Source: Nocardioides sp. Soil774
Lineage (GTDB): Bacteria; Actinomycetota; Actinomycetes; Propionibacteriales; Nocardioidaceae
Assembly: GCF_001428125.1 (NCBI RefSeq)
Contig: NZ_LMSM01000005.1
Coordinates: forward strand, 191,701 to 255,700
DNA length: 64,000 nt
Direction: 5' to 3'
Shown here: positions 17,327 to 25,414 of the stretch, in pieces
How positions within the stretch are numbered: position 1 is the first letter of the stretch
Layout: the number at the start of each line of letters is the position of its first letter
Program-made: the position numbers and the translations under genes
Notes under the pieces: generated by a model
The model's input: the letters and a program-made list of their open reading frames with translations, nothing else
Told to the model about the DNA's origin: nothing
Database searches by the model: none

Positions 17327-19371
17327 ACGTCGTCTGCCTGCCGGGAGCGGCGCGAGGTGACGCGACCCCGGCGGAGGTCGCCGGCGTGCACGCGGGCCTC
17401 GTCACGCTTCTCGCGCTCCTGCGCTACCTGCGAGGAACGCAGCTGGTAGGGCACGGAGATGACCATCACGCCTGGCGTGAACAGCAGGCGACCCTTGAGC
17501 CGGAGGGCGGTCTGGTTGTGGAGCAGCTGCTCCCACCACCGGCCGACGACGTACTCCGGGATGTAGACCGCGACGACGCCGCGCGGGCTGCCGCGGCGGA
17601 TCTCCTGGGTGTACTCCACGATCGGGCGCACCACCTCGCGGTAGGGCGAGTGCAGCACCTTGAGCGGGATGTCGAGGTGCCGCTCGTCCCACTCCTCGAG
17701 GAGCCGGTTGGTGGCCTTGGTGTCGATGCCGACGTAGATCGCCTCCAGCACGTTGGGCCGGGTGGCGCGGGCGAAGGCGAGGGCGCGCAGGGTGGGCTTG
17801 TGGAGCTTGGAGGCGAGCACGATCGCGTGGACCCGCGTCGGCATCACCTTGTCCTGCTCGTCGGCGGCCAGCTCCAGCTCGACGCGCGCGTAGTGGCGTC
17901 CGATCGCCTGCATGAGCATGAAGAAGAACGCCATCGCGAGGATCGTGATCCACGCGCCGTGGACGAACTTGGTCAGCAGCACGATCACGAGCACCACGGC
18001 CGTCATGCCGAGGCCGAAGGTGTTGATGGCGCGCGAGCGCATCATCCGCCGGCGCACGGCCGGGTCGCGCTCGGTCTGCAGGTGCCGCGTCCAGTGGCGG
18101 ATCATCCCGAGCTGGCTCAGGTTGAACGACACGAAGACGCCCACGATGTAGAGCTGGATGAGCTTGGTGGTCTCGGCGTCGAAGAGCCAGATCAGCAAGG
18201 CCGACATGGCAGCGAGGAACACGATGCCGTTGCTGTAGGCCAGCCGGTCGCCCCGCGAGCCGAGCGAACGGGGCGCCAGGCCGTCCTGGGCCAGGATCGA
18301 GCCGAGCACCGGGAAGCCGTTGAACGCGGTGTTGGCCGCCAGCACCAGGATGATGCCGGTGACGGTGACGACGAAGTAGAAGCCCGGCGGGAAGTGGTCG
18401 AAGACCCCGGCCGCGATCTGGGCGATCACCGGGTGCTGCTCGTAGCCGTCGGGCAGCGCGCCGCCGGACGACGTACGCAGGCGCTCGAGCTCGTGCGGGT
18501 CGACGTAGCGGATCGCCATCTGCTTGGCGAGGACGATCACGCTCATCATCATCGTGATCGCGATGAGGCCAAGCATGAGCAGCGTCGTCGCCGCGTTGCG
18601 GCTCTTGGGCTTGCGGAAGGCGGGCACGCCGTTGCTGATGGCCTCGACGCCGGTGAGGGCCGCGCAGCCCGACGAGAAGGCCCGCGCCAGCAGGAACATC
18701 AACCCGACCTGGGTCAGCGGCTCGTCCCAGCCGGGCTGCGGCTGGATCACCAGCCCGGCGCTCTCGGCCTGCGGCAGGTCGCCGGTCAGCAGCCGCAGCA
18801 GCCCGTAGGCGCACATGCCGAGGATGGCGACCATGAAGAGGTAGGTCGGCACGGCGAAGAAGGCGCCGGACTCCCGCACACCGCGCAGGTTCATCGCCGT
18901 CAGCACGACGACGGCGACCACCGCCACGGTCGCCTCGTGCCCGATGAGCCCGTTGATGGCGCCCGCGGCGTACTGCGCGGCCGACGAGATCGACACCGCG
19001 ACCGTCAGGACGTAGTCGACCAGGAGCGCGCTCGCGACGGTGACGCCTGCGTTGCGCCCCAGGTTGACGGTGGCGACCTCGTAGTCACCCCCGCCGGAGG
19101 GGTAGGCGTGCACGGTCTGGCGATAGCTCGCCACCACCGTCAGCATCACCAGCGCGACGGCGAGGCCGATCTTCCACGACCACACGTAGGTCGAGGTGCC
19201 GGCCACGGCGAGCATGATGAAGACCTCGTCCGGGGCGTACGCCACCGACGACAGCGCGTCGCTGGCGAACACCGGCAGCGCGATGCGCTTGGGCAGCAGG
19301 GTCTCCCCCAGCTGGCTGCTGCGCAGCTTGCGGCCCAGCAGGATCCGCTTGGACACGTCGCCGACACTCAC
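17323..19371 (-). CDS. APC-superfamily permease linked to the TrkA pair, possible K+ or amino-acid transporter
   Basis: This 682-residue membrane protein has about 12 hydrophobic segments in the first 480 residues and a long cytoplasmic C-terminal domain. The start of the transport domain, LPVFASDALSSVAYAPDEVF (about 32-51), is typical of the family related to Rv2690c. It is divergent from two trkA-type genes, and these neighbours suggest K+ transport, although many relatives are annotated simply as amino-acid permeases. The start is GTG, with TAGGCT 8 bases before it. Translation of the RNA methyltransferase is coupled to its end. Confidence 0.85.
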   Translation of the reverse strand: MSVGDVSKRILLGRKLRSSQLGETLLPKRIALPVFASDALSSVAYAPDEVFIMLAVAGTSTYVWSWKIGLAVALVMLTVVASYRQTVHAYPSGGGDYEVATVNLGRNAGVTVASALLVDYVLTVAVSISSAAQYAAGAINGLIGHEATVAVVAVVVLTAMNLRGVRESGAFFAVPTYLFMVAILGMCAYGLLRLLTGDLPQAESAGLVIQPQPGWDEPLTQVGLMFLLARAFSSGCAALTGVEAISNGVPAFRKPKSRNAATTLLMLGLIAITMMMSVIVLAKQMAIRYVDPHELERLRTSSGGALPDGYEQHPVIAQIAAGVFDHFPPGFYFVVTVTGIILVLAANTAFNGFPVLGSILAQDGLAPRSLGSRGDRLAYSNGIVFLAAMSALLIWLFDAETTKLIQLYIVGVFVSFNLSQLGMIRHWTRHLQTERDPAVRRRMMRSRAINTFGLGMTAVVLVIVLLTKFVHGAWITILAMAFFFMLMQAIGRHYARVELELAADEQDKVMPTRVHAIVLASKLHKPTLRALAFARATRPNVLEAIYVGIDTKATNRLLEEWDERHLDIPLKVLHSPYREVVRPIVEYTQEIRRGSPRGVVAVYIPEYVVGRWWEQLLHNQTALRLKGRLLFTPGVMVISVPYQLRSSQVAQEREKRDEARVHAGDLRRGRVTSRRSRQADDV

Positions 19372-19379
19372 AGGCGGGA

Positions 19380-19385
19380 AGCCTA
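19380..19385 (-). promoter_or_regulatory. Candidate -10 box of the permease/methyltransferase operon
   Basis: TAGGCT on the minus strand, 8 bases before the GTG at 19371. Only 56 bases separate this start from that of trkA on the other strand. Confidence 0.45.
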
Positions 19386-19415
19386 GACCCGCGGCCCGAG
19401 ATATCCCCGCTGGGA

Positions 19416-19421
19416 TACGGT
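19416..19421 (+). promoter_or_regulatory. Candidate -10 box of the trkA pair
   Basis: TACGGT, 6 bases before the GTG at 19428. It lies back to back with the permease promoter. Confidence 0.45.
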
Positions 19422-19427
19422 TCGGAC

Positions 19428-20090
19428 GTGCACGTCGTGATCATGGGCTGTGGCCGCGTCGGTTCGACGCTCGCCCGAAGCCTCGAGGACCGCAACCACA
19501 CGGTGTCCGTCATCGACAGCGAACCCGACTCCTTCAGGCGTCTGGGTCCGGAGTTCAACGGCGACAAGATCACCGGCTACGGCTTCGACCAGCAGGTGCT
19601 GGAGAAGGCCGGCATCCGCCGTGCCGACGCCTTCGCCGCGGTGTCGAGCGGTGACAACTCCAACATCATCGCCGCCCGGGTGGCGCGGGAGACCTTCGGC
19701 CTGCAGCAGGTCGTGGCCCGCATCTACGACCCGGGCCGCGCGGAGGTCTACCAGCGCCTCGGCATCACCACGGTCGCCACCGTGAAGTGGACCGCCGACC
19801 AGGTCCTGCGCCGGATCCTGCCCGCCGGCGCCGAGCCCGACTTCCGCGACCCCTCGGGCACGATCCGCGTCGACCACATCCCGATCCCGGAGGTCTGGGT
19901 GGGCAACCGGACCGTCGAGTTCCAGATGCAGTCCCGCAGCCGCATCGCGTGGATCGACCGCCTCGGCGAGGGCATGCTGCCCACCCGCGAGACGGTGCTG
20001 CAGGAGGGCGACATGCTGCACATCGTGATCCGCGAGGAGAACGCCGCGCACGCCTACGCCGTGCTCGAGTCCGGCCCCGAAGACGACTGA
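19428..20090 (+). CDS. TrkA-family potassium uptake regulatory protein (CeoB-like)
   Basis: This 220-residue protein has an N-terminal Rossmann (RCK-N) domain starting HVVIMGCGRVGSTLA (the GxGxxG nucleotide motif, about 7-12) and a C-terminal TrkA-C domain (about 135-215, with LPTRETVLQEGDMLHIV). It senses NAD(H) or another nucleotide and gates a K+ channel or transporter subunit. It corresponds to Rv2691 (ceoB). The GTG start gives the canonical first strand. A second TrkA gene follows 47 bases later on the same strand. Confidence 0.93.
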   Translation: MHVVIMGCGRVGSTLARSLEDRNHTVSVIDSEPDSFRRLGPEFNGDKITGYGFDQQVLEKAGIRRADAFAAVSSGDNSNIIAARVARETFGLQQVVARIYDPGRAEVYQRLGITTVATVKWTADQVLRRILPAGAEPDFRDPSGTIRVDHIPIPEVWVGNRTVEFQMQSRSRIAWIDRLGEGMLPTRETVLQEGDMLHIVIREENAAHAYAVLESGPEDD

Positions 20091-20137
20091 CCCGACCCCG
20101 ACCCACCTGATCGACTGAAGCCAGGAGCACCACACAC

Positions 20138-20803
20138 ATGCGCGTCGCCATCGCCGGAGCCGGAGCCGTGGGTCGATCGATCGCCCGGGAGCTGATCGAG
20201 AACGGGCACCAGGTCCTGCTCATCGACAAGAACCCGTCCTCGATCCGTCCCGAGCGGGTGCCCAACGCCGAGTGGCTCCTGGCCGACTCGTGCGAGCTGT
20301 CCTCGCTCGCCGAGGCACAGCTGGGCAGGTGCGACGTCGTGATCGCCGCGACCGGCGACGACAAGGCCAACCTGGTCACCTCGCTGCTCGCCAAGACCGA
20401 GTTCGGCGTGCCGCGCACCGTGGGCCGGGTCAACCACCCCAACAACGAGTGGCTCTTCACCGAGGCCTGGGGCGTCGACGTCAACGTCTCCACCCCGCGC
20501 ATCATGTCCGCGCTCGTCGAGGAGGCCGTCTCCATCGGCGACCTCGTGCGGCTGTTCACGTTCCGCCAGGGCAACGCCAACCTCGTCGAGCTGACGCTGT
20601 CGGCCGACTCCCCCTACGTCGGCACGCCGAGCGGACTGGTCCCCTTCCCCGACAACTGCGCGCTGGTCACGATCCTGCGCGACGGGCAGGTCTACACCCC
20701 TGACGCGGAGCAGCCCCTGGAGTCCGGCGACGAGCTGCTCTTCGTGGTGCCGACCGAGGTCGAGACCGAGCTGGAGCAGCTGCTCTCGCCCGGTCACCGC
20801 TGA
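20138..20803 (+). CDS. TrkA-family potassium uptake regulatory protein (CeoC-like)
   Basis: This 221-residue partner of the preceding gene has the same RCK-N/RCK-C layout. It opens MRVAIAGAGAVGRSIARELI with GxGxxG, then ANLVTSLLAKTEFGVP and, in the C-terminal part, VTILRDGQVYTPDAEQPLESG (shown in parts). An AGGAGC ribosome site lies about 9 bases before the ATG. It equals Rv2692 (ceoC). The two probably form a heteromeric ring that controls a K+ transporter. Confidence 0.93.
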   Translation: MRVAIAGAGAVGRSIARELIENGHQVLLIDKNPSSIRPERVPNAEWLLADSCELSSLAEAQLGRCDVVIAATGDDKANLVTSLLAKTEFGVPRTVGRVNHPNNEWLFTEAWGVDVNVSTPRIMSALVEEAVSIGDLVRLFTFRQGNANLVELTLSADSPYVGTPSGLVPFPDNCALVTILRDGQVYTPDAEQPLESGDELLFVVPTEVETELEQLLSPGHR

Positions 20804-20807
20804 GGCG

Positions 20808-21518
20808 TCAGGCGGGCGTCGCGTCGGTCGCGACCGGCGTACGGTTGCGCGAGAGCAGCCACACCATGGAGCCGAGCGCGGCGAGCTGGAGCGGCCAGCC
20901 CAGCACGATCTTGAGGACGCCGAGGATCGCGACGGCGGCGTCGGGGTCCATCGACCCGGAGGTGCCGGCCAGCCAGATCGGGGTCTGGACGGCGACCCGG
21001 ATCACGCACGGCGCCACCAGCAGCCACGTCAGGCGGCTGCACAGCCGCACGACCTGCCGGTCGGAGTGCCACGCGGTGGGGTCGCCGGTGATGCTGCCGA
21101 CCATGAAGCCGACCAGCGGCCACCCGACCACGCAGGTGAGGCCGAGCACGACGGCGTAGCCACCGTTGTAGAGGATGCCCGGCAGGAAGTAGGCCAGGGC
21201 CTGGTCCTGCTCCGATCCCCCGGACGCGGCCGAGCGGTGCACGAAGTACCACCCGATCGCGATGCCGAAGAGGGCGTTGACGACGAACTGGACGGTCGAG
21301 CGCTGCACCAGCCGGATCGCGAGCAGCACGAGTGCTGCGCCGACGCTGACGTAGATCGCCAGGTCGAGGTCGCGCCCGGTGAGCCAGGTGGCTGTGAAGA
21401 GCACGGTCGGCACGGCTGCCTCGGCCATGCCGCGCCGGCCGCCGAGGGCCTTGGAGAGCTGCTGGCGCACCACGGCCTCGACCGTCTCGGTCTCCACCAC
21501 GTGCGTCTCGCCCGTCAC
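20808..21518 (-). CDS. DUF3159 integral membrane protein
   Basis: This 236-residue protein has about six hydrophobic helices, separated by short polar loops such as DPTAWHSDRQVVRLCSRL. DUF3159 members occur next to dut and the OB-fold gene in mycobacteria (Rv2693c) and are of unknown function. I chose the GTG at 21518 because it overlaps the stop of the OB-fold gene (GTGA), so it is translated with that gene. It converges with trkA, whose stop lies only 4 bases away. Confidence 0.88.
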   Translation of the reverse strand: MTGETHVVETETVEAVVRQQLSKALGGRRGMAEAAVPTVLFTATWLTGRDLDLAIYVSVGAALVLLAIRLVQRSTVQFVVNALFGIAIGWYFVHRSAASGGSEQDQALAYFLPGILYNGGYAVVLGLTCVVGWPLVGFMVGSITGDPTAWHSDRQVVRLCSRLTWLLVAPCVIRVAVQTPIWLAGTSGSMDPDAAVAILGVLKIVLGWPLQLAALGSMVWLLSRNRTPVATDATPA

Positions 21519-21877
21519 GGGCGCAGCTCGTAGCGAGGGTTGAACATGATCGGCACGCCGCCCTGCTTGCCGATGCAGCCGGCCACGGTCACCGAGCGGC
21601 CAGGGGCGACGCCGGAGATCCTCCGTCGTCCCAGCCACACGACGGTGATCACACCCGAGCCGTCGTCGAGCTCGGCCTCGAGTGCGGGCACGCCACCGCG
21701 GGGCCGCAGGGTCACGGTGCGGAGCACGCCGTTGACGATCACGTGCTCGCGCTCGGGGGCCTCGGCGATCGCGACGGCCTCGTCGCGCGCCTGGCTCTGG
21801 CGCAGGTCACGCTGGTGGGCCTCGGAGCTGTCAGCCCACTTCGACAGCGCCTGGCGCAGCCGGCTCTTCTCGGCCAC
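21515..21877 (-). CDS. OB-fold nucleic-acid-binding protein (Rv2694c-like)
   Basis: This 120-residue protein has a helical start (KSRLRQALSKWADSS) and an OB-fold core (HVIVNGVLRTVTLRP, VPALEAELDDGSGVITVVWLG, GRSVTVAGCIGKQGGVPIMF). The LDDGSG strand resembles the nucleic-acid-binding part of RecG or aminoacyl-tRNA synthetase OB domains. It may bind single-stranded nucleic acid, which is inferred. It begins with GTG, 3 bases after the DUF3710 gene, and is coupled to the DUF3159 gene downstream. Confidence 0.85.
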   Translation of the reverse strand: MAEKSRLRQALSKWADSSEAHQRDLRQSQARDEAVAIAEAPEREHVIVNGVLRTVTLRPRGGVPALEAELDDGSGVITVVWLGRRRISGVAPGRSVTVAGCIGKQGGVPIMFNPRYELRP

Positions 21878-21880
21878 CGC

Positions 21881-22519
21881 TCACCTCACTCGACGGGCGT
21901 CGTCAGGCAGCGTGACCGGGAGGGGCTCGCCGACCGGCATGGCGGTGTCGCCGCGTCGTACGACGACCTGGGCCAGCGCGTCGTCCCAGTCCGGGGTGGC
22001 GTCGGGCTCGACGGCCGGGCGGCCGAGGAACGACGCGCGCAGCATCCAGCGCTCACCGTTGATCCCGATGATGCGCGAGGGCTGCGTGGCGGTGGTGCCG
22101 TCGGGGCGCTGCACGGGCATCTGGCAGACCAGCTCGGTGCCCCAGCGGCCCTCACGCTCGGTGGCGTGGCCGCCCCGCCGGACCATGTCCTCGGCGATCT
22201 GGGGGCGCACCTCCGACCACAGGTCACCGTTGCGGGGGGCGGCGAAGGCCTGGAACTCGCACGCACCGTCGGAGCCGGCGAGCATCACCGCGCGGACCTG
22301 GCCGGTCTGGTCGTCGACCTGCAGGCGCAGCTCGCGGTCGGCGATGGCCGGCACGAGCACCGACCCGAGGTCGGCGCGCTCGATCCCGTCGTCCTCGACG
22401 GCGGACGCGTCGAAGGGGCCGGCGGGCGCCTGCGCGGCGCCGGTCTCCCCGTCGGACCCGGCGGGGGCGTCGTCGGTCGCGGCCGTGTCGGTGGTCGCGG
22501 CCTTGCGGCGGAACTTCAC
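21881..22519 (-). CDS. DUF3710 domain protein (Rv2696c-like)
   Basis: This 212-residue protein has a low-complexity acidic/Ala start (about 1-38) and then the DUF3710 domain with GSVLVPAIADRELRLQVDDQ (shown to position about 70), SDGACEFQAFAAPRNGDLWS and RIIGINGERWMLRASFLGRP. The function is unknown. Its place between dut and the OB-fold gene is conserved in mycobacteria. It probably belongs to one transcript with dut, the OB-fold gene and DUF3159, since the gaps are 3-39 bases. Confidence 0.88.
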   Translation of the reverse strand: MKFRRKAATTDTAATDDAPAGSDGETGAAQAPAGPFDASAVEDDGIERADLGSVLVPAIADRELRLQVDDQTGQVRAVMLAGSDGACEFQAFAAPRNGDLWSEVRPQIAEDMVRRGGHATEREGRWGTELVCQMPVQRPDGTTATQPSRIIGINGERWMLRASFLGRPAVEPDATPDWDDALAQVVVRRGDTAMPVGEPLPVTLPDDARRVR

Positions 22520-22558
22520 GTCAGCACTCCTTGTTGGTGGACCCGAGAGCGGGCGCGC

Positions 22559-23071
22559 TCAGGGGCGCGAACCGATACCTGTAGAACCGTAACCCCCGTC
22601 ACCCCGCACCGACTCGGGCAGCACCCCCACCTCGACGAAACGGGCACGCTCGAAGCGCTGGACGACGAGCTGGGCGATCCGGTCGCCACGCTGGAGCGTG
22701 ACCGCTTCGGTCGGGTCGAGGTTGACCAGGAGCACCTTGATCTCGCCGCGGTAGCCCGCGTCGACGGTGCCCGGTGCGTTGACGATCGACAGACCGTGAC
22801 GCGCCGCGAGCCCCGAGCGTGGGTGCACCAGCCCGACGTAGCCATCGGGCAGCGCCAGCGCCAGCCCGGTGGGCACGAGCACCCGCTCGCCCGGCGCGAG
22901 CGTGACGTCGATGGTGGTGTGGAGGTCGGCGCCTGCGTCCCCCGGGTGGGCGTACGCCGGCAGCGGCAGGTCCGGGTCGAGCCGGACCACGGCGACGTCC
23001 AGGTCGTGGGCAGGCTGTCCGGACTGCTCGGACGGCTCGGGCTGGTCAGGCGTGAGGCGGGCGTCGGGCAC
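22559..23071 (-). CDS. dut: Deoxyuridine 5'-triphosphate nucleotidohydrolase
   Basis: dUTPase hydrolyses dUTP to dUMP and pyrophosphate, keeping uracil out of DNA and feeding dTMP synthesis. The five motifs are visible: [55 protein letters not shown] and [10 protein letters not shown] (the C-terminal motif V that closes the active site). With the GTG at 23071 it has 170 residues, longer than most because of a Pro/Gln-rich start. A GTG at 22990 would remove that part; neither start has a strong ribosome site. Confidence 0.95.
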   Translation of the reverse strand: MPDARLTPDQPEPSEQSGQPAHDLDVAVVRLDPDLPLPAYAHPGDAGADLHTTIDVTLAPGERVLVPTGLALALPDGYVGLVHPRSGLAARHGLSIVNAPGTVDAGYRGEIKVLLVNLDPTEAVTLQRGDRIAQLVVQRFERARFVEVGVLPESVRGDGGYGSTGIGSRP

Positions 23072-23085
23072 GAGGAGAGAATCTA

Positions 23086-23091
23086 TAGGCT
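23086..23091 (+). promoter_or_regulatory. Candidate -10 box of the DUF3093 gene
   Basis: TAGGCT, 7 bases before the GTG at 23099. Confidence 0.5.
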
Positions 23092-23098
23092 CTGCGCC

Positions 23099-23545
23099 GT
23101 GGACTACGCCGAACGCCTCACCGTCCCGCTGCGCTGGTGGGTCCAGGGCGTCATGCTGGTGGCATCGTTGTGGCTGGCCCTGGTCGTCGCGGTCCCCGAG
23201 GGACTGGCCTGGACCGTCACCGCACTCGCACTGGCCGTGCTCATCGGCGTGCTCGGCGGCTATGGCAGTCCCCGCGTGGCGATCCAGCGTGGCACGCTCC
23301 GCGCGGGGCGTGCGCACATCGACCTGCAGCACGTCGGCGAGGTGACCCCGCTGGACGCGGACGGCGTACGACGCCAGGCAGGCGTCGACGCCGACGCCCG
23401 CGCCTACCTGCTGCTGCGGCCCTACCTCCAGCGTGGCGTGCGCATCGACATCACCGACCCGGCCGACCCGGCGCCCTACTGGCTGGTGAGCTGTCGACGC
23501 CCCGAGGCGCTGGCCTCAGCCCTAGAGGCGACGCGAGCGGGCTGA
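23099..23545 (+). CDS. DUF3093 membrane protein (Rv2698-like)
   Basis: This 148-residue protein has two membrane segments (about 15-32 and 37-55) and a cytoplasmic domain with [20 protein letters not shown] and [20 protein letters not shown], the DUF3093 pattern. The function is unknown. It sits divergent from dut, as Rv2698 does. I chose the GTG at 23099 because it is the first codon after a -10 hexamer at the right distance and gives [10 protein letters not shown]; the much longer frame upstream is a shadow of the dut operon. Confidence 0.88.
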   Translation: MDYAERLTVPLRWWVQGVMLVASLWLALVVAVPEGLAWTVTALALAVLIGVLGGYGSPRVAIQRGTLRAGRAHIDLQHVGEVTPLDADGVRRQAGVDADARAYLLLRPYLQRGVRIDITDPADPAPYWLVSCRRPEALASALEATRAG

Positions 23546-23554
23546 CCGCCTCGA

Positions 23555-23560
23555 TAGGGT
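23555..23560 (+). promoter_or_regulatory. Candidate -10 box of the DUF4235 gene
   Basis: TAGGGT, 7 bases before the ATG at 23568. Confidence 0.5.
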
Positions 23561-23567
23561 TACCGAC

Positions 23568-23894
23568 ATGGCTTCCAAGGACGGTTCCAGCAAGTTCTAC
23601 TCCGCGTTCTCCCTCGCTGCCGCGCTCGGCGCGGCAGCTGTGGCCAAGAAGGGGCTCAACACCTCGTGGCGTGCCGCGACGGGCAAGAACCCGCCGGCCA
23701 ACCCTGCCGACCCCGACGTGGGCCTGGGCGAGGCGGTCATGTGGGCCGCTGTCAGCGGCACGCTGATCGGGGTCGCGCGGATGCTGGCCACCCGCCGTGC
23801 GGCGACCTACTACGCCAAGTCCACCGGCCACCTGCCCCCGCAGCTCAAGAAGGACGGCCAGGACGCCGACAAGGCGCCCGCTCCGCAGTCCTGA
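23568..23894 (+). CDS. DUF4235 small membrane protein
   Basis: This 108-residue protein has two short hydrophobic helices (about 13-27 and 53-70) flanked by Lys/Arg, then a polar tail. The pattern YSAFSLAAALGAAAVAKK and VGLGEAVMWAAVSGTLIGVA (about 50-69) is typical of DUF4235. The function is unknown. No ribosome site is seen, but a -10 hexamer lies 7 bases before the ATG, so it should be leaderless. A strong hairpin follows 45 bases downstream. Confidence 0.85.
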   Translation: MASKDGSSKFYSAFSLAAALGAAAVAKKGLNTSWRAATGKNPPANPADPDVGLGEAVMWAAVSGTLIGVARMLATRRAATYYAKSTGHLPPQLKKDGQDADKAPAPQS

Positions 23895-23938
23895 GCCCGC
23901 GCCCGACGACCCGTCGGGCACCACCGGCACCGGCACCC

Positions 23939-23970
23939 GACGCCCGTCCCTCCTCGGAGGGGCGGGCGTC
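23939..23970 (+). terminator. Strong GC hairpin after the DUF4235 gene
   Basis: GACGCCCGTCCC (23939-23950) pairs with GGGGCGGGCGTC (23959-23970) over 12 bases with one G-T pair and an 8-base loop. No long U-tract follows, as is usual in actinobacteria. Confidence 0.7.
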
Positions 23971-23994
23971 GTGCCATGAGTGCCCGCTCCCTTG

Positions 23995-24031
23995 ACTGGC
24001 TGGTGAGTCTCTGAGGGACTCACCAGCCAGT
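23995..24031. repeat. Palindromic repeat family 2, copy A
   Basis: ACTGGCTGGTGAGTC (23995-24009) and its exact complement (24017-24031) form a perfect 15-base stem around a 7-base loop. The same sequence recurs at 34072-34106 with one mismatch, 10 kb away, so it is a dispersed element. It sits after the DUF4235 terminator and before the XRE regulator gene. Confidence 0.8.
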
Positions 24032-24207
24032 GCGGCGAGGAGGGCCGACCACAGCGACTGACGACTCCGAGACACAGCCCCGGAGGCGTCCACAGGCTCT
24101 GCGCCAGCGTCCCCTCCGCGGCCTCCTGTGGAGAACGACGTCCCGATGTCATCGCACAGGCGTGGGATGGCAGTCACACAGGAACGACGACCGCTGGAGG
24201 ACGACGC

Positions 24208-24927
24208 ATGACTGCTACGACCTGGGACTCGATGGCCGGCTGGACCGAGGAGGAGCGCGAGTGGTGGTTCATGGGCCCGTTCGACGGGGGCCCGCCGGGC
24301 GTCGTACGCCGGGTCAGGCGGATCCTGGACGTGTCCCAGCGGGGGCTTGCGGCACGACTCGGGGTCTCGCAGTCGGTCGTCGCGCGGTGGGAGACCGGGC
24401 GGACGAGCCCACGGGCCACGGTGCTCGAGCAACTGCTGCGGATGGCGGGCCTGAAGGCCACCCTCAGCGACGCGACGACAGGCGAGGAGGTGCACCCCAT
24501 GCGGGCCGACGGCGCTCGCAAGCACGGTGGCAGCCGCTACCCGGCCCACGTGGACCTGCGAGCGACGGGATGGTGGGTGCCGCAGGCCCTGCGGCACATG
24601 ACGACCGTCGACTACTTCGAGGTTCGCGACCGGTCGCGGCAGCGACGCGACCCGGCCATCCACTTCCGCCTGTGCCCGCATCACCGACGCCTCGAGCGCA
24701 CCCTGTTCGGGACTCCCGACGACCATCCGGCGGTTCACCAGCTCGCGGCGGATGTCGACCACCTCGACGAGCTCCGTGAGGAGCGCTTCCAACGGCCACG
24801 CGCCGCCGAGGGGCGGATCGCACACACAGAACAGCGCCCGCCCTCCTCGGAGGACGGACGCCGTCGTGGCTGGAGCGTGATGGAGCGCGCTCGAGCGGTG
24901 CTCGTCAGATGCAGTCGCGGCAGATGA
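24208..24927 (+). CDS. XRE-family helix-turn-helix protein
   Basis: This 239-residue protein has a Cro/C1-type DNA-binding domain at about 32-83 (VRRILDVSQRGLAARLGVSQ, then SVVARWETGRTSP). The C-terminal part (about 110-200: TGWWVPQALRHMTTVDYFEV, HFRLCPHHRRLERTLFG) has no name I know and looks basic and His-rich. GGAGG lies about 8 bases before the ATG. The gene is inserted into an otherwise conserved block between DUF3093 and DUF4193, and its end overlaps the DUF4193 gene tail to tail by 23 bases. It may be a later arrival. The target genes are unknown. Confidence 0.75.
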   Translation: MTATTWDSMAGWTEEEREWWFMGPFDGGPPGVVRRVRRILDVSQRGLAARLGVSQSVVARWETGRTSPRATVLEQLLRMAGLKATLSDATTGEEVHPMRADGARKHGGSRYPAHVDLRATGWWVPQALRHMTTVDYFEVRDRSRQRRDPAIHFRLCPHHRRLERTLFGTPDDHPAVHQLAADVDHLDELREERFQRPRAAEGRIAHTEQRPPSSEDGRRRGWSVMERARAVLVRCSRGR

Positions 24928-25195
24928 GCTTCTTCTCATCGGCCAGCTGCGAGCGGTGGTGCACCAGGAAGCAGCTCATGCAGGTGAACTCGTCGTCCTG
25001 CCGCGGCATGACCTCGACTGCCAGCTCTTCGTGCGAGAGGTCGGCACCGGGAAGCTCGAAGGACTCGGCCGCCTCGGTCTCGTCCTCGTCGACCTTGCCG
25101 GAGTTCTTGTCGTGGCGGCGGGCCTTGAGCTCCTCGATGCTCTCCTCGCTCTGGTCCTCCTCGGACTTGCGCGGTGCGTCGTAGTCGGTGGCCAT
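24905..25195 (-). CDS. DUF4193 zinc-ribbon-like protein (Rv2699c-like)
   Basis: This 96-residue protein is very acidic and ends in a possible metal site, FTCMSCFLVHHRSQLADEKK (Cys at about 71, 74) with LICRDCI (Cys 92, 95), so CxxC twice. DUF4193 is almost universal in actinobacteria; its function is not known. I chose the ATG at 25195 (MATDYDAPRK) because GAGAGGG precedes it at a normal distance. The end overlaps the convergent XRE gene by 23 bases, which is unusual in a region where most ends are clear of each other. Confidence 0.9.
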   Translation of the reverse strand: MATDYDAPRKSEEDQSEESIEELKARRHDKNSGKVDEDETEAAESFELPGADLSHEELAVEVMPRQDDEFTCMSCFLVHHRSQLADEKKLICRDCI

Positions 25196-25414
25196 CGGAT
25201 CCCTCTCCCCATGCAGTGGCTCAGACCGGCCGGATCGCGGCACGGGCATGAGACCGAGTTGTTGCTCGTCGTCGGCGCCAGATTGTGCACCATGGAGCGG
25301 CTCCGTGGTGAGCCGGTCCGCAACGTGTCGCCTGAACAGTGGTGAGCGTCTCGCTATTCCCCCGTGGTCCAGCCCGGTCGCGACCACCCGTCAGGAGGTG
25401 TCCCGGCTCCCCGA
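25196..25414. other. Intergenic stretch between DUF4193 and suhB
   Basis: About 220 bases with no supported gene. It holds the leader and presumably the promoter of the DUF4193 gene. A 17-codon plus-strand frame (25292-25345) exists but has no support. Rv2700 (cei) lies at this place in M. tuberculosis and is not present here. Confidence 0.5.

Noticed and set aside
24208..25195. XRE gene and DUF4193 as a toxin-antitoxin pair
   Set aside because: They converge rather than form an operon, and DUF4193 is a conserved core family, so the classic layout is absent.
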